Shown: piece by piece, positions 7,933 through 16,465 of the stretch
Position numbering within the stretch: the stretch's first letter is position 1
How the letters are laid out: each line of letters opens with the position of its first letter
Assembly: GCA_045589495.1 (NCBI GenBank)
Contig: JAZNPF010000016.1
Coordinates: forward strand, 1-64,000
Source: SIG455 sp045589495
GTDB lineage: Bacteria > Bacillota > Clostridia > UMGS1810
Direction of reading: 5' to 3'
Length of the DNA: 64,000 bases
Translations under genes and position numbers: made by a program
The notes under the pieces: generated by a model
What the model was told of the DNA's origin: nothing
Seen by the model: the letters and a program-made list of their open reading frames with translations, nothing else
Database searches by the model: none

Positions 7933-7980
7933 AAAGAAACCGAATAATCCAGAGTGGCATCAAAATCATTCGGTTTCTTT
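7933..7980 (-). terminator. Hairpin downstream of cotJC
   Basis: A perfect 13-bp stem (7968-7980 with 7933-7945) and a 22-nt loop, 70 bp past the cotJC stop. The T-run after it is interrupted, so termination strength is uncertain. Confidence 0.6.
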
Positions 7981-8052
7981 AAAAATTTGATTTTTTCAAA
8001 TATTTGCGTAAATTTATTGTATGCGGTTTGTTATATCTGTTGATTCGTAGAA

Positions 8053-8718
8053 TTATTTGTTGAATGACGGCGGAGTAGTTTCGTTGCTTGCAAATGCATT
8101 AGGGCCTGGATCTGACATTGAAAAATACATTTTTGCTGCTTTTGTTGTACCGAAATCTTTGTTAGAACCGCTGTTTTGTACCTTGTTAAATGCGTCACGG
8201 AACATTTGGTTATGAGCCTCTTCTCTATTAAGAAGAAAATCAATAGTTTCTTTTACTTTCGTATCATGTATCTGAGGGTATAAATATTCATAAACTACTT
8301 TTGCACGTTGTTCAGATGCAATATTGCTTAAGATATCAGCACACAAATCTCCGGTTACTGTAACATAATCTGCAGTCCAGGAGTAGCCCGAAGCATTTAT
8401 AAGACCGGGATTCAATCCTAAAATAACATGAGACTGGACTTCGCCTGCCTGAACTTTTGTTGCATCAACATCATGACCATTTAGCAAATTGATGGTTTGC
8501 GCCACCATTTCCATGTGACCAAGTTCCTCTGCTGCGATATCTAAAAATAAATCCTTGATTTCAGGATCTTTAATACGAAAACTCTGTGACATATATTGCA
8601 TAGCGGCTTTAAGTTCTCCGTTTCCGCCGCCGAGTTGTTCCTGAAGCAATACTGCGTATTGTGGATTTGGTCTTTCTACCTCTACGGGATGAAAAAGGAT
8701 TTTTTCATGTTTGAACAT
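8053..8718 (-). CDS. cotJC: Manganese catalase family protein CotJC
   Basis: A 221-residue ferritin-like dimanganese protein. Likely metal ligands are E35 (GELKAAMQY), E65 with H68 (AEELGHME), E136 (SEQRA) and E167 with H169 (REEAHNQ). CotJC in Bacillus and clostridia is a spore inner-coat protein with Mn-catalase homology, destroying H2O2. Here it is a single gene with a strong GGAGGT site, without cotJA or cotJB next to it. It could be a spore coat protein or a vegetative Mn catalase. The C-terminal 25 residues are Pro/Ser/Asn-rich and probably disordered. Confidence 0.9.
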   Translation of the reverse strand: MFKHEKILFHPVEVERPNPQYAVLLQEQLGGGNGELKAAMQYMSQSFRIKDPEIKDLFLDIAAEELGHMEMVAQTINLLNGHDVDATKVQAGEVQSHVILGLNPGLINASGYSWTADYVTVTGDLCADILSNIASEQRAKVVYEYLYPQIHDTKVKETIDFLLNREEAHNQMFRDAFNKVQNSGSNKDFGTTKAAKMYFSMSDPGPNAFASNETTPPSFNK

Positions 8719-8875
8719 TTTATTATACCTCCAATTGAATTTACTTTATTTTTGGCAATTATAGGTGAATTATTCATAAATTATTTATGTATGCAAATTT
8801 ACAGAGATAATTTTTTGAAGATCTATTGTAATTATTTTCTTTTAGGCAATTTGGTTTTATATGCTCAAATTTCTA

Positions 8876-8905
8876 TTGACACGGAGTATTAACAGGTGTT
8901 ATAAT
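8876..8905 (+). promoter_or_regulatory. Sigma-A promoter of the ROK regulator
   Basis: TTGACA (8876-8881), 18 bp, TATAAT (8900-8905) with an extended -10 TG (8897-8898). Confidence 0.85.
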
Positions 8906-8907
8906 AC

Positions 8908-8927
8908 AATTGTTAACCCAATGGAGT
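8908..8927 (+). promoter_or_regulatory. Candidate operator overlapping the ROK gene start of transcription
   Basis: Contains CCAATGGA (8918-8925) just past the -10 box. The same core occurs in reverse orientation (TCCATTGG) before the DegT gene and as TCATTGG before the ceramidase-like gene. A position at about +5 fits autorepression. Inference from three related sites. Confidence 0.45.
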
Positions 8928-8947
8928 AATTTGAGGATATTTAAACG

Positions 8948-10069
8948 ATGACAGAAATTGTTAAAGCGTCACAACAGTTAATAAAAGAATCGAATATGCG
9001 TCTGGTATTCCGTCTTATACATAAGCACGGCACAATTTCACGTGCTGACATCAAAAAGATAACCGGGTTAAGTGCCACAACTGTTTCGTCTTTGGTTGAA
9101 GAACTTATATCGGAAGGCTTAGTTAATGAGTGCGGAATGAAAGATTCTACAACAAGCGGAAGAAAGGCAGTGTTGCTTCAGGTAAGTGCTGACGGAGGAT
9201 TCTTTCTTGGTGTTGATGTTCAGAAAAACCAGATTATTGCAGATGTTTATGCACTTGATTTTACATCAGTATTCCATGTTGCTGTACCTGTTGTGTCTGG
9301 GGAAAATCTTGCTATGGCAATTATGCGTGCCATAGGGTTGTCTACCAGAAACCGCAGAATAATTGGTATAACAATAGGGCTTCCGGGTGTTATTGACCCC
9401 GAAAGCAATACGCTGGTATCATCTACTGTCCTACACGCAGAAGATGCGGCAGATATATATAAAACAGTGTTTGAGGCAATGCCTCAGACGAAAGTTTATC
9501 TTAAAAACAATTCAGGCTTAATCGCTTATGCTGAAAAAGAATTTGGCACGCATGGTCTTTCAAATAACCTTGTGTCTATTGATATTGACGATGGTGTTGG
9601 TGCTGGTATTTTGATTGACGGTGCAATCTATGCCGGTGGCGGTATGGCGGGTGAGTTTGGTCATATATCGGTTGATTATAACGGCAAACGTTGTCAGTGC
9701 GGTAATTACGGTTGCCTTGAACTTGTTGCAAGTCTGCCGGCTATACTTGAAAAAACCGGTTGTTATTCCATAAGCCAACTTCGTGATAAACTTGATGATG
9801 GCGATGAAAATATGAAAGAAATCATAAACGGCGTTGCCAAGGCGTTGGCGTTTGGTATCAATAATATTGTCAATCTTATAGACCCCGAATCAATTGTAAT
9901 AGGGGGAGCAATACGTTTTTTGGGTTCACACTTATTAGAGCCGTTAAAAACATATTTTGAAGAAATTTCATTGATAAAGAATAAAATAATTGAGTATTCC
10001 GTTCTGGAATGTAACTCTGTAACAATTGGCGGTGCGCGCTTTGCGTTCGACGATATGTTCGGAGCATAA
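8948..10069 (+). CDS. ROK-family transcriptional repressor (XylR/NagC type)
   Basis: 373 residues. Residues 15-65 form a winged helix-turn-helix; residues 85-370 are a ROK sugar-binding domain. The ROK zinc site is intact (H239, C249, C251, C256 in CQCGNYGC). The kinase catalytic Asp is missing: the usual NDxN is NNSG at about 187-190, so this is a regulator and not a sugar kinase. It probably senses a sugar or sugar-like ligand and controls the three genes that follow. TGAGGA lies 12 nt before the ATG. Its own promoter carries a motif seen again before two downstream genes. Confidence 0.92.
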   Translation: MTEIVKASQQLIKESNMRLVFRLIHKHGTISRADIKKITGLSATTVSSLVEELISEGLVNECGMKDSTTSGRKAVLLQVSADGGFFLGVDVQKNQIIADVYALDFTSVFHVAVPVVSGENLAMAIMRAIGLSTRNRRIIGITIGLPGVIDPESNTLVSSTVLHAEDAADIYKTVFEAMPQTKVYLKNNSGLIAYAEKEFGTHGLSNNLVSIDIDDGVGAGILIDGAIYAGGGMAGEFGHISVDYNGKRCQCGNYGCLELVASLPAILEKTGCYSISQLRDKLDDGDENMKEIINGVAKALAFGINNIVNLIDPESIVIGGAIRFLGSHLLEPLKTYFEEISLIKNKIIEYSVLECNSVTIGGARFAFDDMFGA

Positions 10070-10083
10070 TTGATTTTAAAAAG

Positions 10084-10111
10084 GTGCCGTAAAAATAGGC
10101 GGCATTTTTTT
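10084..10111 (+). terminator. Small terminator after the ROK gene
   Basis: TGCCG (10085-10089) pairs with CGGCA (10100-10104), followed by seven or more T. Short stem, so read-through is likely. A very similar hairpin precedes the DegT gene. Confidence 0.65.
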
Positions 10112-10125
10112 AAAATCAATTAGTA

Positions 10126-10141
10126 AAGTCATTGGACAAAT
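10126..10141 (+). promoter_or_regulatory. Candidate ROK operator upstream of the ceramidase-like gene
   Basis: AAGTCATTGGACAAA lies between the small terminator and the ribosome site. It differs by one base gap from the 11606-11621 site. Confidence 0.45.
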
Positions 10142-10176
10142 TGAAACTATGCAAAAAATATTATCAGGAGGAAAAT

Positions 10177-11523
10177 ATGAAAAAAATTCAAACAGGCTTT
10201 TCAAGGTTATGCATAACACCGCCACTTGGCACACCTTTATCCGGATATTATGAGGCCCGTTTTACAAAAGGCGTACTGGACGACCTGTATGTAACCGCTG
10301 TTGCTTTTGACGACGGAGAAAAAAGAAGTGTTGTCATTGCTATGGATATAATAATGCTTACGCAGGTGCAGTGTAATGCTTACAGAAAAATAATAGCAGA
10401 GTACTGTGATTTGCCTATTGAGTCTATATTTGTTACTTGTTCACATACACATACCGGTCCTATGCTTGGAAAGGATTTTGCATCGGAACTTTGCGGTTCA
10501 CCGCATTATGAGGAGTTTTTGGGAATTCAGATGCGCGATGCGGCGGCATATGCTTTGGAGGATTTAAGCGAATCGAAATTCTATACCGCTGAAAGTAAAG
10601 CCGAAAAAATATCGTTTATCCGAAGATTCCGTATGAAAGACGGCTCTGTGCAGACTAACCCCGGCATACATAATCCCGATGTTGACTATGCATTGGGTAC
10701 ACCTAACGAAACAGTTAAACTTTTAAAAATTGAAAGAGTAGATAACGACGATATATTTATCGTAAATTTTGGCGTGCATCCCGATACAATCGGTGGAGAA
10801 TACGTAAGTGCAGATTATCCCGGATTTGTATGTTCTACCATAGAAGCCGCAATTCCCGATACTAAATGTATGTTCCTTTTGGCACCGCAGGGTGATGTTA
10901 ATCATATAAACCCATTCCCCGAAGCAGGTGATTCAAATGGATTGGAAATAACTTTTGATGGTTGCCCCAGAGGATACGAGCATTCAAGACATATGGGGAG
11001 AGTAATTGCAGGTGCGGTACTTCAGGTATGTGATAAAGCCGTAGAAATTGAAACTGATAAAATCGAATATGCCGTTAAGACTATCAATATCCCATCTAAT
11101 CAGGAAAACGATAAACTCGAAGAAGCGAGACGAATTGTGGAACTTCATGAAAGCGGCAGAGATGAAGAACTGCCATACAAAGCAATGGAACTTACAACAG
11201 TTGTTGCCGAAGCAAAACGTATAGTAACATTAGAAAATGGACCGGACTTTTTCTCATTTACTCTTTCTGCAATTAAACTTGGTGATATGGTGTTTATGGG
11301 AATTCCGGGAGAACCCTTTACTGAAATTGCAAACAGAATTTATGAGGGCTCGCCTTTTAACAATACTATATTGTGCTGTTTAACAAATGGCGGTGATTCA
11401 TATTTCCCAACGAGCAGTGCATACAGCGAGGGCGGGTACGAAGCCAGATCGTCAAGCTTAAAAAAAGGCGGTGACAATATAGTTGTTGACGGAACACTCG
11501 AGTTGCTGAACGAATTAAAATAA
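10177..11523 (+). CDS. Neutral/alkaline ceramidase-like hydrolase
   Basis: 448 residues from the ATG chosen because AGGAGG sits 7 nt upstream; an in-frame TTG at 10132 lacks a ribosome site and overlaps the operator motif. The N-terminal family signature is present: an opening GFSRLCITPPLGTPLSGY, then TCSHTHTGP (87-95), a GVHPDT segment, LAPQGDVNHI and a late GIPGEPF. These match the catalytic half of non-lysosomal ceramidases, zinc amidases that cleave N-acyl bonds. There is no signal peptide, so it acts in the cytosol and is unlikely to use ceramide. In an operon with an aminotransferase and an oxidoreductase, an amide-bearing sugar-like substrate is more plausible. Confidence 0.78.
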   Translation: MKKIQTGFSRLCITPPLGTPLSGYYEARFTKGVLDDLYVTAVAFDDGEKRSVVIAMDIIMLTQVQCNAYRKIIAEYCDLPIESIFVTCSHTHTGPMLGKDFASELCGSPHYEEFLGIQMRDAAAYALEDLSESKFYTAESKAEKISFIRRFRMKDGSVQTNPGIHNPDVDYALGTPNETVKLLKIERVDNDDIFIVNFGVHPDTIGGEYVSADYPGFVCSTIEAAIPDTKCMFLLAPQGDVNHINPFPEAGDSNGLEITFDGCPRGYEHSRHMGRVIAGAVLQVCDKAVEIETDKIEYAVKTINIPSNQENDKLEEARRIVELHESGRDEELPYKAMELTTVVAEAKRIVTLENGPDFFSFTLSAIKLGDMVFMGIPGEPFTEIANRIYEGSPFNNTILCCLTNGGDSYFPTSSAYSEGGYEARSSSLKKGGDNIVVDGTLELLNELK

Positions 11524-11566
11524 AATTATATTACTATAATTTTGGCATTTATGTGTTTATAAAAAG

Positions 11567-11592
11567 TGCCGTGAAACATACGGCATTTTTTT
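11567..11592 (+). terminator. Small terminator before the DegT gene
   Basis: TGCCGT (11567-11572) pairs with ACGGCA (11580-11585), followed by seven T. It resembles the hairpin at 10084-10111 in both sequence and position relative to an operator-like site. Confidence 0.7.
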
Positions 11593-11605
11593 GAAAATTA
11601 TTATT

Positions 11606-11621
11606 AAGTCCATTGGACAAA
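11606..11621 (+). promoter_or_regulatory. Candidate ROK operator upstream of the DegT gene
   Basis: AAGTCCATTGGACAAA contains the perfect palindrome GTCCA-T-TGGAC. It lies 24 nt before the start codon, downstream of the small terminator. Confidence 0.5.
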
Positions 11622-11644
11622 TATAAAAGAAAGGAAGTAATATT

Positions 11645-12919
11645 ATGAGTAAAGAAAAAGAAGTTGTAATGAATGGCGCCGGTATTGAGGAAATCGGTTT
11701 CCCTATGTGGCCGCAGTTTGCACCTGAAACATTGGAGGATGTTTTAGAGCCTATCAAAAACGGTAAAGTAAACTACTGGACCGGTAAAAAAGGTATGGAA
11801 TTTGAAGAAAAATGGGCAGAGTGGATGGGTGCTAAAATGGCAATCTCCTGCACAAACGGTACTGCTGCATTGCACATCGCACTTGCAAGCCTTAACATCG
11901 GCCCCGGCGATGAAGTTATCGTTGCTTCATATTCATTTATCGCATCATCATTCTCAGTACTTCAGGCAGGTGCTATTCCTGTATTTGCTGATGTAACAGA
12001 TGACCACACAATTGACCCCGCTTGCATTGAATCACTTATCACACCCAGAACAAAGGCTATTATCGTAGTACACCTCTATGGTGTTGTTGCTGATATGGGA
12101 CCGATTCTTGAAATCGCTAAAAAACACAACCTTAAAATTGTTGAAGACTGTGCACAGTGCTTTGGCGGTGAGTACAACGGCATTAAAGCAGGTCTTATCG
12201 GTGACGTTGGATGCTTCTCATTCTGCCAGAGCAAACACTTCACAACCGGTGGTGAAGGCGGTATGGTTGTTACTAACGACGAAGATACAGGTTGGGAGTG
12301 CCGTTCATTCCGTGACCACGGTTACGATGTAAAAACAAGAATGAACATGCTTGCTCTTGAGGAAAAACTTCCTTACATTCACAGAAGAGTAGGCTTTAAC
12401 TACAGAATGACAGAAATCCAGTCTATCTTTGGTATTAACGAATTAAAGAGATTGGATAACTGGAACCTTGCACGCCGTTTCAAATACGCTAAAATGTATG
12501 ACGAAGCATTTACAGGCCTTAAAGGTATTAAAAAACTCCCCGTTAATACAGCAGAGAGAAAGAACGCTTACTGGTGGTACCCAATGCTGGTAGACCTTGA
12601 TGTTTTAGATTGCGATGCACCTGCTATCGTAAAAGAACTTGGAGCATCAGGTATTCCTTGCTATGGTATTCAGTGGCCTGAGGCTTATGAGGAGAAAGCA
12701 TACAGAGAACACGGCGGTTTCGGCTCTACTAAATTCCCATTTGAGTCTAAAGAATACACAGACGAAGCATCTGTTCAGTATGATAAAGTATTCTGCAAAA
12801 ACGCTAATGCACTCCGTTCACAGACAGTATGTTTGTTCTTGCATCCGTCATGGGAAGAAGTACATATCAACAAGTGCATAGATGGATTCAAAAAGGTACT
12901 TGCTGCTCACGTTAAATAA
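11645..12919 (+). CDS. DegT/DnrJ/EryC1-family PLP aminotransferase
   Basis: A 424-residue sugar aminotransferase-type protein. TNGTAALHIAL (70-80) binds the PLP phosphate, D168 lies in VEDCAQ and the Schiff-base lysine is K197 (QSKHFTTGGEGG). The family transfers an amino group from Glu or Gln to a keto-sugar or keto-cyclitol, in the forward or reverse direction. The neighbours suggest catabolism, where it would remove the amino group. Codon use is strongly biased (ATC, AAC, CTT) like rpsL and tuf and unlike the flanking genes, which implies very high expression. The ribosome site is AAGGAAG. Confidence 0.92.
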   Translation: MSKEKEVVMNGAGIEEIGFPMWPQFAPETLEDVLEPIKNGKVNYWTGKKGMEFEEKWAEWMGAKMAISCTNGTAALHIALASLNIGPGDEVIVASYSFIASSFSVLQAGAIPVFADVTDDHTIDPACIESLITPRTKAIIVVHLYGVVADMGPILEIAKKHNLKIVEDCAQCFGGEYNGIKAGLIGDVGCFSFCQSKHFTTGGEGGMVVTNDEDTGWECRSFRDHGYDVKTRMNMLALEEKLPYIHRRVGFNYRMTEIQSIFGINELKRLDNWNLARRFKYAKMYDEAFTGLKGIKKLPVNTAERKNAYWWYPMLVDLDVLDCDAPAIVKELGASGIPCYGIQWPEAYEEKAYREHGGFGSTKFPFESKEYTDEASVQYDKVFCKNANALRSQTVCLFLHPSWEEVHINKCIDGFKKVLAAHVK

Positions 12920-12922
12920 TCA

Positions 12923-13020
12923 TCAAAATTTTCTTTGCACCTTACGCACTTTTCCGCCCTTGAGTGCACTCAAGCACACGGTGGCTGGAAAAGCACGTAA
13001 TATACTTTGAAAATTTTACT
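12923..13020 (+). repeat. Nested palindromic intergenic element (structured RNA or repeat)
   Basis: Between the DegT and Gfo/Idh genes lies a 95-bp element with nested dyads. The outer arms are 12925-12933/13009-13017 (9 bp). The middle arms are 12942-12955/12987-13000 (5 plus 7 bp around a 2x2 loop). Inside is a perfect 14-bp palindrome at 12960-12973. There is no T-run, so it is not a standard terminator. It could be an mRNA stabiliser or processing site for unequal expression, or a dispersed palindromic repeat. Confidence 0.6.
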
Positions 13021-13049
13021 GAACTACTTTTTGAAAGGAGTAGGGAACT

Positions 13050-14093
13050 ATGAAAATCAAATGGGGAGTAATCGGTTGCGGCGGTATTGCGGACCGCAGA
13101 ACTCTGCCCGGCATGATGCTTGCCGATAACGCTGAACTTGTTGCCGTTATGGACACCAATATGGAAGCGGCAGAAAGATGCAGGGAAAAATATAACGCTA
13201 AATATGCTTTTGATAATTATGAGGAACTTTTAGCAATAGACGAAATTCAGGCTGTATATATTGCATCACCTGTATTCTGTCATAAAGAGCAGGCTTTTGC
13301 CTCTGCAAAGGCTAAAAAGCACATTCTTATTGAAAAGCCTATGGCATTAACCAGCGAAGATTCTAAGGAAATCGCAGATTTCTGCGCCAAAGAGGGAGTA
13401 AAACTCGGCGTTGGACTTATGATGCGTTTTGCAGCATATCATCAGGAAATGAAGAAAATCATTGCAGAGGGTAAACTTGGTGATATCGTTTCAATGCGCG
13501 CTCAGCTTACATGCTGGTATCCTGATATTCCGAACAACTGGCGTCAGAATAAAGATTTGTCCGGCGGTGGTGCACTTATGGATATGGGTATACACTGCAT
13601 AGACTTACTGCAGTATATTACAGGGCTTAAAGTTGAAGCAATTGCAGGATTTGCGGGCACGCAGACATTCAGTTATAACGCAGATGATTCTTCTGCAGTT
13701 GTAATGAAAATGAATAATGGTGCACTTGCAATGGTTGATGCAAACTTTAATATCCCAGATGCTGCTGCTAAATGCAAACTTGAAATCTACGGTACAAAGG
13801 GCAGCATAATGGCAGAAGGTACAATCAGTCAGGTTGAGGGCGGAGAGGTTTCCGTGCTTATATCTGATGATTCGTTGGGATATGATGCTGCACAGGACCG
13901 CAATGAACCTGTTCCGTTAAAACTTAATGTTGAACTTGGTAATATGTACACCAAAGAGGTAGAATCTTTCGGTAACGCTGTTTTAAACGACACCGAACCA
14001 GAAGTTACTGCCGCTGATGGTATCTTTGTTCAGCAGATAGTAGAAAAAGGTTATCTTTCAAGTGATAACCAAATTACTTATGAATTAAAGTAA
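13050..14093 (+). CDS. Gfo/Idh/MocA-family NAD(P)-dependent oxidoreductase
   Basis: 347 residues. The Rossmann motif GCGGIA lies at 9-14, the family EKP signature at E95-K96-P97 and the catalytic segment GGGALMDMGIHCID at about 172-185 (D178, H182). These enzymes oxidise hydroxyls of sugars, cyclitols and related rings. Here it likely acts in sequence with the DegT aminotransferase (for example amine or keto interconversion on a ring). AAGGAG precedes the ATG. It ends the ROK-controlled gene set and is followed by a terminator. Confidence 0.92.
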   Translation: MKIKWGVIGCGGIADRRTLPGMMLADNAELVAVMDTNMEAAERCREKYNAKYAFDNYEELLAIDEIQAVYIASPVFCHKEQAFASAKAKKHILIEKPMALTSEDSKEIADFCAKEGVKLGVGLMMRFAAYHQEMKKIIAEGKLGDIVSMRAQLTCWYPDIPNNWRQNKDLSGGGALMDMGIHCIDLLQYITGLKVEAIAGFAGTQTFSYNADDSSAVVMKMNNGALAMVDANFNIPDAAAKCKLEIYGTKGSIMAEGTISQVEGGEVSVLISDDSLGYDAAQDRNEPVPLKLNVELGNMYTKEVESFGNAVLNDTEPEVTAADGIFVQQIVEKGYLSSDNQITYELK

Positions 14094-14117
14094 GCCATTA
14101 CTTTAATTATATACCCC

Positions 14118-14157
14118 AAAAATCCCCGCGTGGTTTTGATACTGCACGGGGATTTTG
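14118..14157 (+). terminator. Terminator after the Gfo/Idh gene
   Basis: Stem AAAATCCCCG with CGGGGATTTT (14119-14128 and 14147-14156). Confidence 0.75.
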
Positions 14158-14171
14158 AATTTAATATAAAG

Positions 14172-14206
14172 TCAAAAGGGAGTCCCATCTGGGACTCCCT
14201 TTTGAT
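14172..14206 (-). terminator. Terminator of the M20 operon (bidirectional)
   Basis: Near-perfect 15-bp inverted repeat (14172-14186 with 14192-14206), 30 bp past the stop of the M20 peptidase gene. Confidence 0.8.
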
Positions 14207-14235
14207 TGTATAATGTTCAGATAAGAAATTTTTTC

Positions 14236-15399
14236 TTATCTGTTGGGGGACGATAATATAGTTTTTGATATAAGTTTTGCGCGGCTTAGCAAAGAATCCA
14301 TTTCTGCATATTCGTTTATTGTGTGGCAAAAATCACCTGTAGTACCTATGCCGCAAACAGTAGGCACTCCTGCAATAACAGAATATGCAGCATCTGAACC
14401 GCCACCGCTTGTACAGAAATCGTCTATTCTTTCTATGGAAAACTCTTCGGCAACCTTTTTGATATTTTCAAAAAGTTCAATATTGCCGTCATTAAGTTCC
14501 ATAGGCATTCTTTCACTGTCTATGGTAAATGTAGAATCAGTTCCGATAACATAAGAAGTATTTACTATCTTGCTGATTGTGTCAAGTGCTTTTTCCTTAT
14601 CACCGGCGCATTTCACACGTATATCAACCTGAAAACTGCAAGTGCTGGGAACTATGTTTATTCTCTCTCCGCCGTTTATGAGGTTGCAACTGTATGTAAT
14701 ACCGCCTCTTTCACTTGAATTTTGTATACGGATAATTTTTTCTGCTGCTTCGCTTATGGCGTTTACACCGTCAAAATATGCAATCCCTGAATGAGATGCC
14801 TTGCCGCATACGGTTATGGTTATTCTTATTATTCCGCTTCTTGCTACTAAAACTTCACCTTTTTTACCGACTTCACAACAAAAAGCACTTTTAAAACCGG
14901 AGGACATAGATTTTATAATTTCTATACCTTCTTGCTTTGAAAAACTGTTGTCAACTTCTTCGTCAGATGTGATTATAAGACGTAGATTTTTGTTGTATCC
15001 ACTTTCGCAGAGTGCTTTCATAGAAAGTAGTGCAACGGCTATACCACCTTTGCAATCTATAACCCCTGGACCGTAAATTTTACCGTCGGATATTTTTACC
15101 GGATTATCACCAAAATCTCCTTTGTCAAAAACAGTATCAGAATGGGCAATATATACGTGTCCTTTTTCAGCATCGGGATTTGTGTCTATGACGAGATAAT
15201 CTGCTGCATCTTCAAACGAATATCGTTTTGAAGAAAAACCCTCTGAAACAGCAAAACTTTCGATATAATCCACTAAAACGTTCAATGCCTCTTTATCTTT
15301 GCTGTTGCCTTCAAACTTACACATTTTCACCCAGAAACCAATGTATTTTTCTTTATTTGATTCTATGTAGTTAAAAATATCCATATCAGTTCTCCGCAT
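14236..15399 (-). CDS. M20-family metallopeptidase/amidohydrolase
   Basis: 387 residues. Zinc ligand motifs: AHSDTV (H86, D88), GPGVIDCKGG (D115), TSDEEVDN (E147/E148), a central dimerisation domain and a late CTSGGGSDA with HTINE. It fits the CPG2/peptidase T-like branch that hydrolyses amide bonds of N-acyl amino acids or small peptides. The chosen ATG has GAGGAT 7 nt upstream; a second ATG five codons later has GGAG and is equally possible. It is the last gene of the TetR-linked operon. Confidence 0.9.
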   Translation of the reverse strand: MRRTDMDIFNYIESNKEKYIGFWVKMCKFEGNSKDKEALNVLVDYIESFAVSEGFSSKRYSFEDAADYLVIDTNPDAEKGHVYIAHSDTVFDKGDFGDNPVKISDGKIYGPGVIDCKGGIAVALLSMKALCESGYNKNLRLIITSDEEVDNSFSKQEGIEIIKSMSSGFKSAFCCEVGKKGEVLVARSGIIRITITVCGKASHSGIAYFDGVNAISEAAEKIIRIQNSSERGGITYSCNLINGGERINIVPSTCSFQVDIRVKCAGDKEKALDTISKIVNTSYVIGTDSTFTIDSERMPMELNDGNIELFENIKKVAEEFSIERIDDFCTSGGGSDAAYSVIAGVPTVCGIGTTGDFCHTINEYAEMDSLLSRAKLISKTILSSPNR

Positions 15400-15435
15400 A
15401 TATTATCCTCATACCAATTATGCCTAAACTAAACA

Positions 15436-16452
15436 TTAGTATTTACCGCCTCTTTCTTCAAAGTGGGTAGGTTTTCCCAATGCTCTTCCGCCGGATTTAA
15501 TCCATTCAGCCTGCCATTTGATAAGTGTTGATGCAGTGATTTCCGGATAACCAAAAGTATCAAGCATTTTACCTGCATTTGAAATGTATGCAACGTCGGT
15601 TTCCTCGCCGCAGTATATGGGTTCTTTATCAAGAAGTTTACCGAGTTCTTCGGCAACTGCTTTAACAGAAAGTGTTTCAGGGCCTGTAACATTCATAATT
15701 TCAACATCTTCGCTTGCGTGCAAAAGCCCTCTTATAGCGATTTCGTTAGCAGTTCCCTGCCAGATGATGTTGAAAACAGGTGTTGTAATACTGATTGGAG
15801 TACCGTTCATAAGTTTTTCTGCAATATCGTATATAACTCCATAACGAAGGTCAACGGCAAAGTTGAGTCTGTACATAAATACTTTTGTGCCGAATTTATG
15901 TGCTGCATATTCAAATGAGCGTTCACGAGCAAGACAACTTGTTGCGTATTCGCCTATAGGTCCGGTGGAGTCTGTTTCCTGGCATCCGCCGCTGTGAATG
16001 GGTACTAACGGATAAATGTTACCGGATGAGAATACCACAATTGAAGAATTTCTGAATTTTTCACAAACCAAAGCGGGAAGAACACTATTCATGCCCCATG
16101 TCTGCCATTCGTTACCGTTAGTGCCAAATTTTCTGCCTGCCATATAAATGATGTTTTTAACATCGGGTAAAGCATTGAGTTGAGCCGAATCCTGCAGATC
16201 GCATTTAATGATTTCAACACCATTGTCTGTTAAAAGTTTTGTAGCGATTTCATCAGTAAATCTTGAAACTGCAATAATCTTTTTGTCAATGCCTGCTGCT
16301 TTAACTGCGTTCTGTGCAAGTAAAGAAAGGGTGGGACCCATTTTTCCGCCTGCACCGAGAATCATAATATCGCCATCAATTTTTTTGATATCTTCAATGA
16401 GTGCTGCTGACGGAGTAGTCAGCATTTTGTTAAGTTTATCTTCAGTCCACAT
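15436..16452 (-). CDS. NAD-dependent epimerase/dehydratase family protein (extended SDR)
   Basis: 338 residues from the ATG behind AAGGAGG; a longer in-frame start seven codons upstream has no such site. The Rossmann motif is GAGGKMG (about residues 34-40), a variant of GxxGxxG. A SSGNIYP segment and a later Tyr-less region make the usual YxxxK hard to place, so catalysis could be atypical. Extended SDRs act on nucleotide sugars or sugar acids. It lies between a DapA-type aldolase (13-bp gap) and an M20 hydrolase, so uronate or aldonate-type chemistry is more likely than cell-wall work. Confidence 0.82.
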   Translation of the reverse strand: MWTEDKLNKMLTTPSAALIEDIKKIDGDIMILGAGGKMGPTLSLLAQNAVKAAGIDKKIIAVSRFTDEIATKLLTDNGVEIIKCDLQDSAQLNALPDVKNIIYMAGRKFGTNGNEWQTWGMNSVLPALVCEKFRNSSIVVFSSGNIYPLVPIHSGGCQETDSTGPIGEYATSCLARERSFEYAAHKFGTKVFMYRLNFAVDLRYGVIYDIAEKLMNGTPISITTPVFNIIWQGTANEIAIRGLLHASEDVEIMNVTGPETLSVKAVAEELGKLLDKEPIYCGEETDVAYISNAGKMLDTFGYPEITASTLIKWQAEWIKSGGRALGKPTHFEERGGKY

Positions 16453-16465
16453 AATATTATCCTCC

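Noticed and set aside
10132..10176. Longer N-terminus of the ceramidase-like protein starting at TTG
   Set aside because: No ribosome site, no family match, and it overlaps the operator-like motif; AGGAGG before 10177 is decisive.
10131..11620. TTGGAC in the operator motif as a -35 box
   Set aside because: No -10 box at 16-18 bp downstream in either copy, and it runs into the ribosome sites.
4387..14124. A shared 15-mer TATACCCCAAAAATC near 4387 and 14110
   Set aside because: AT-rich and low in complexity. Several 15-mers of this kind are expected by chance in 64 kb, and the flanks do not match.
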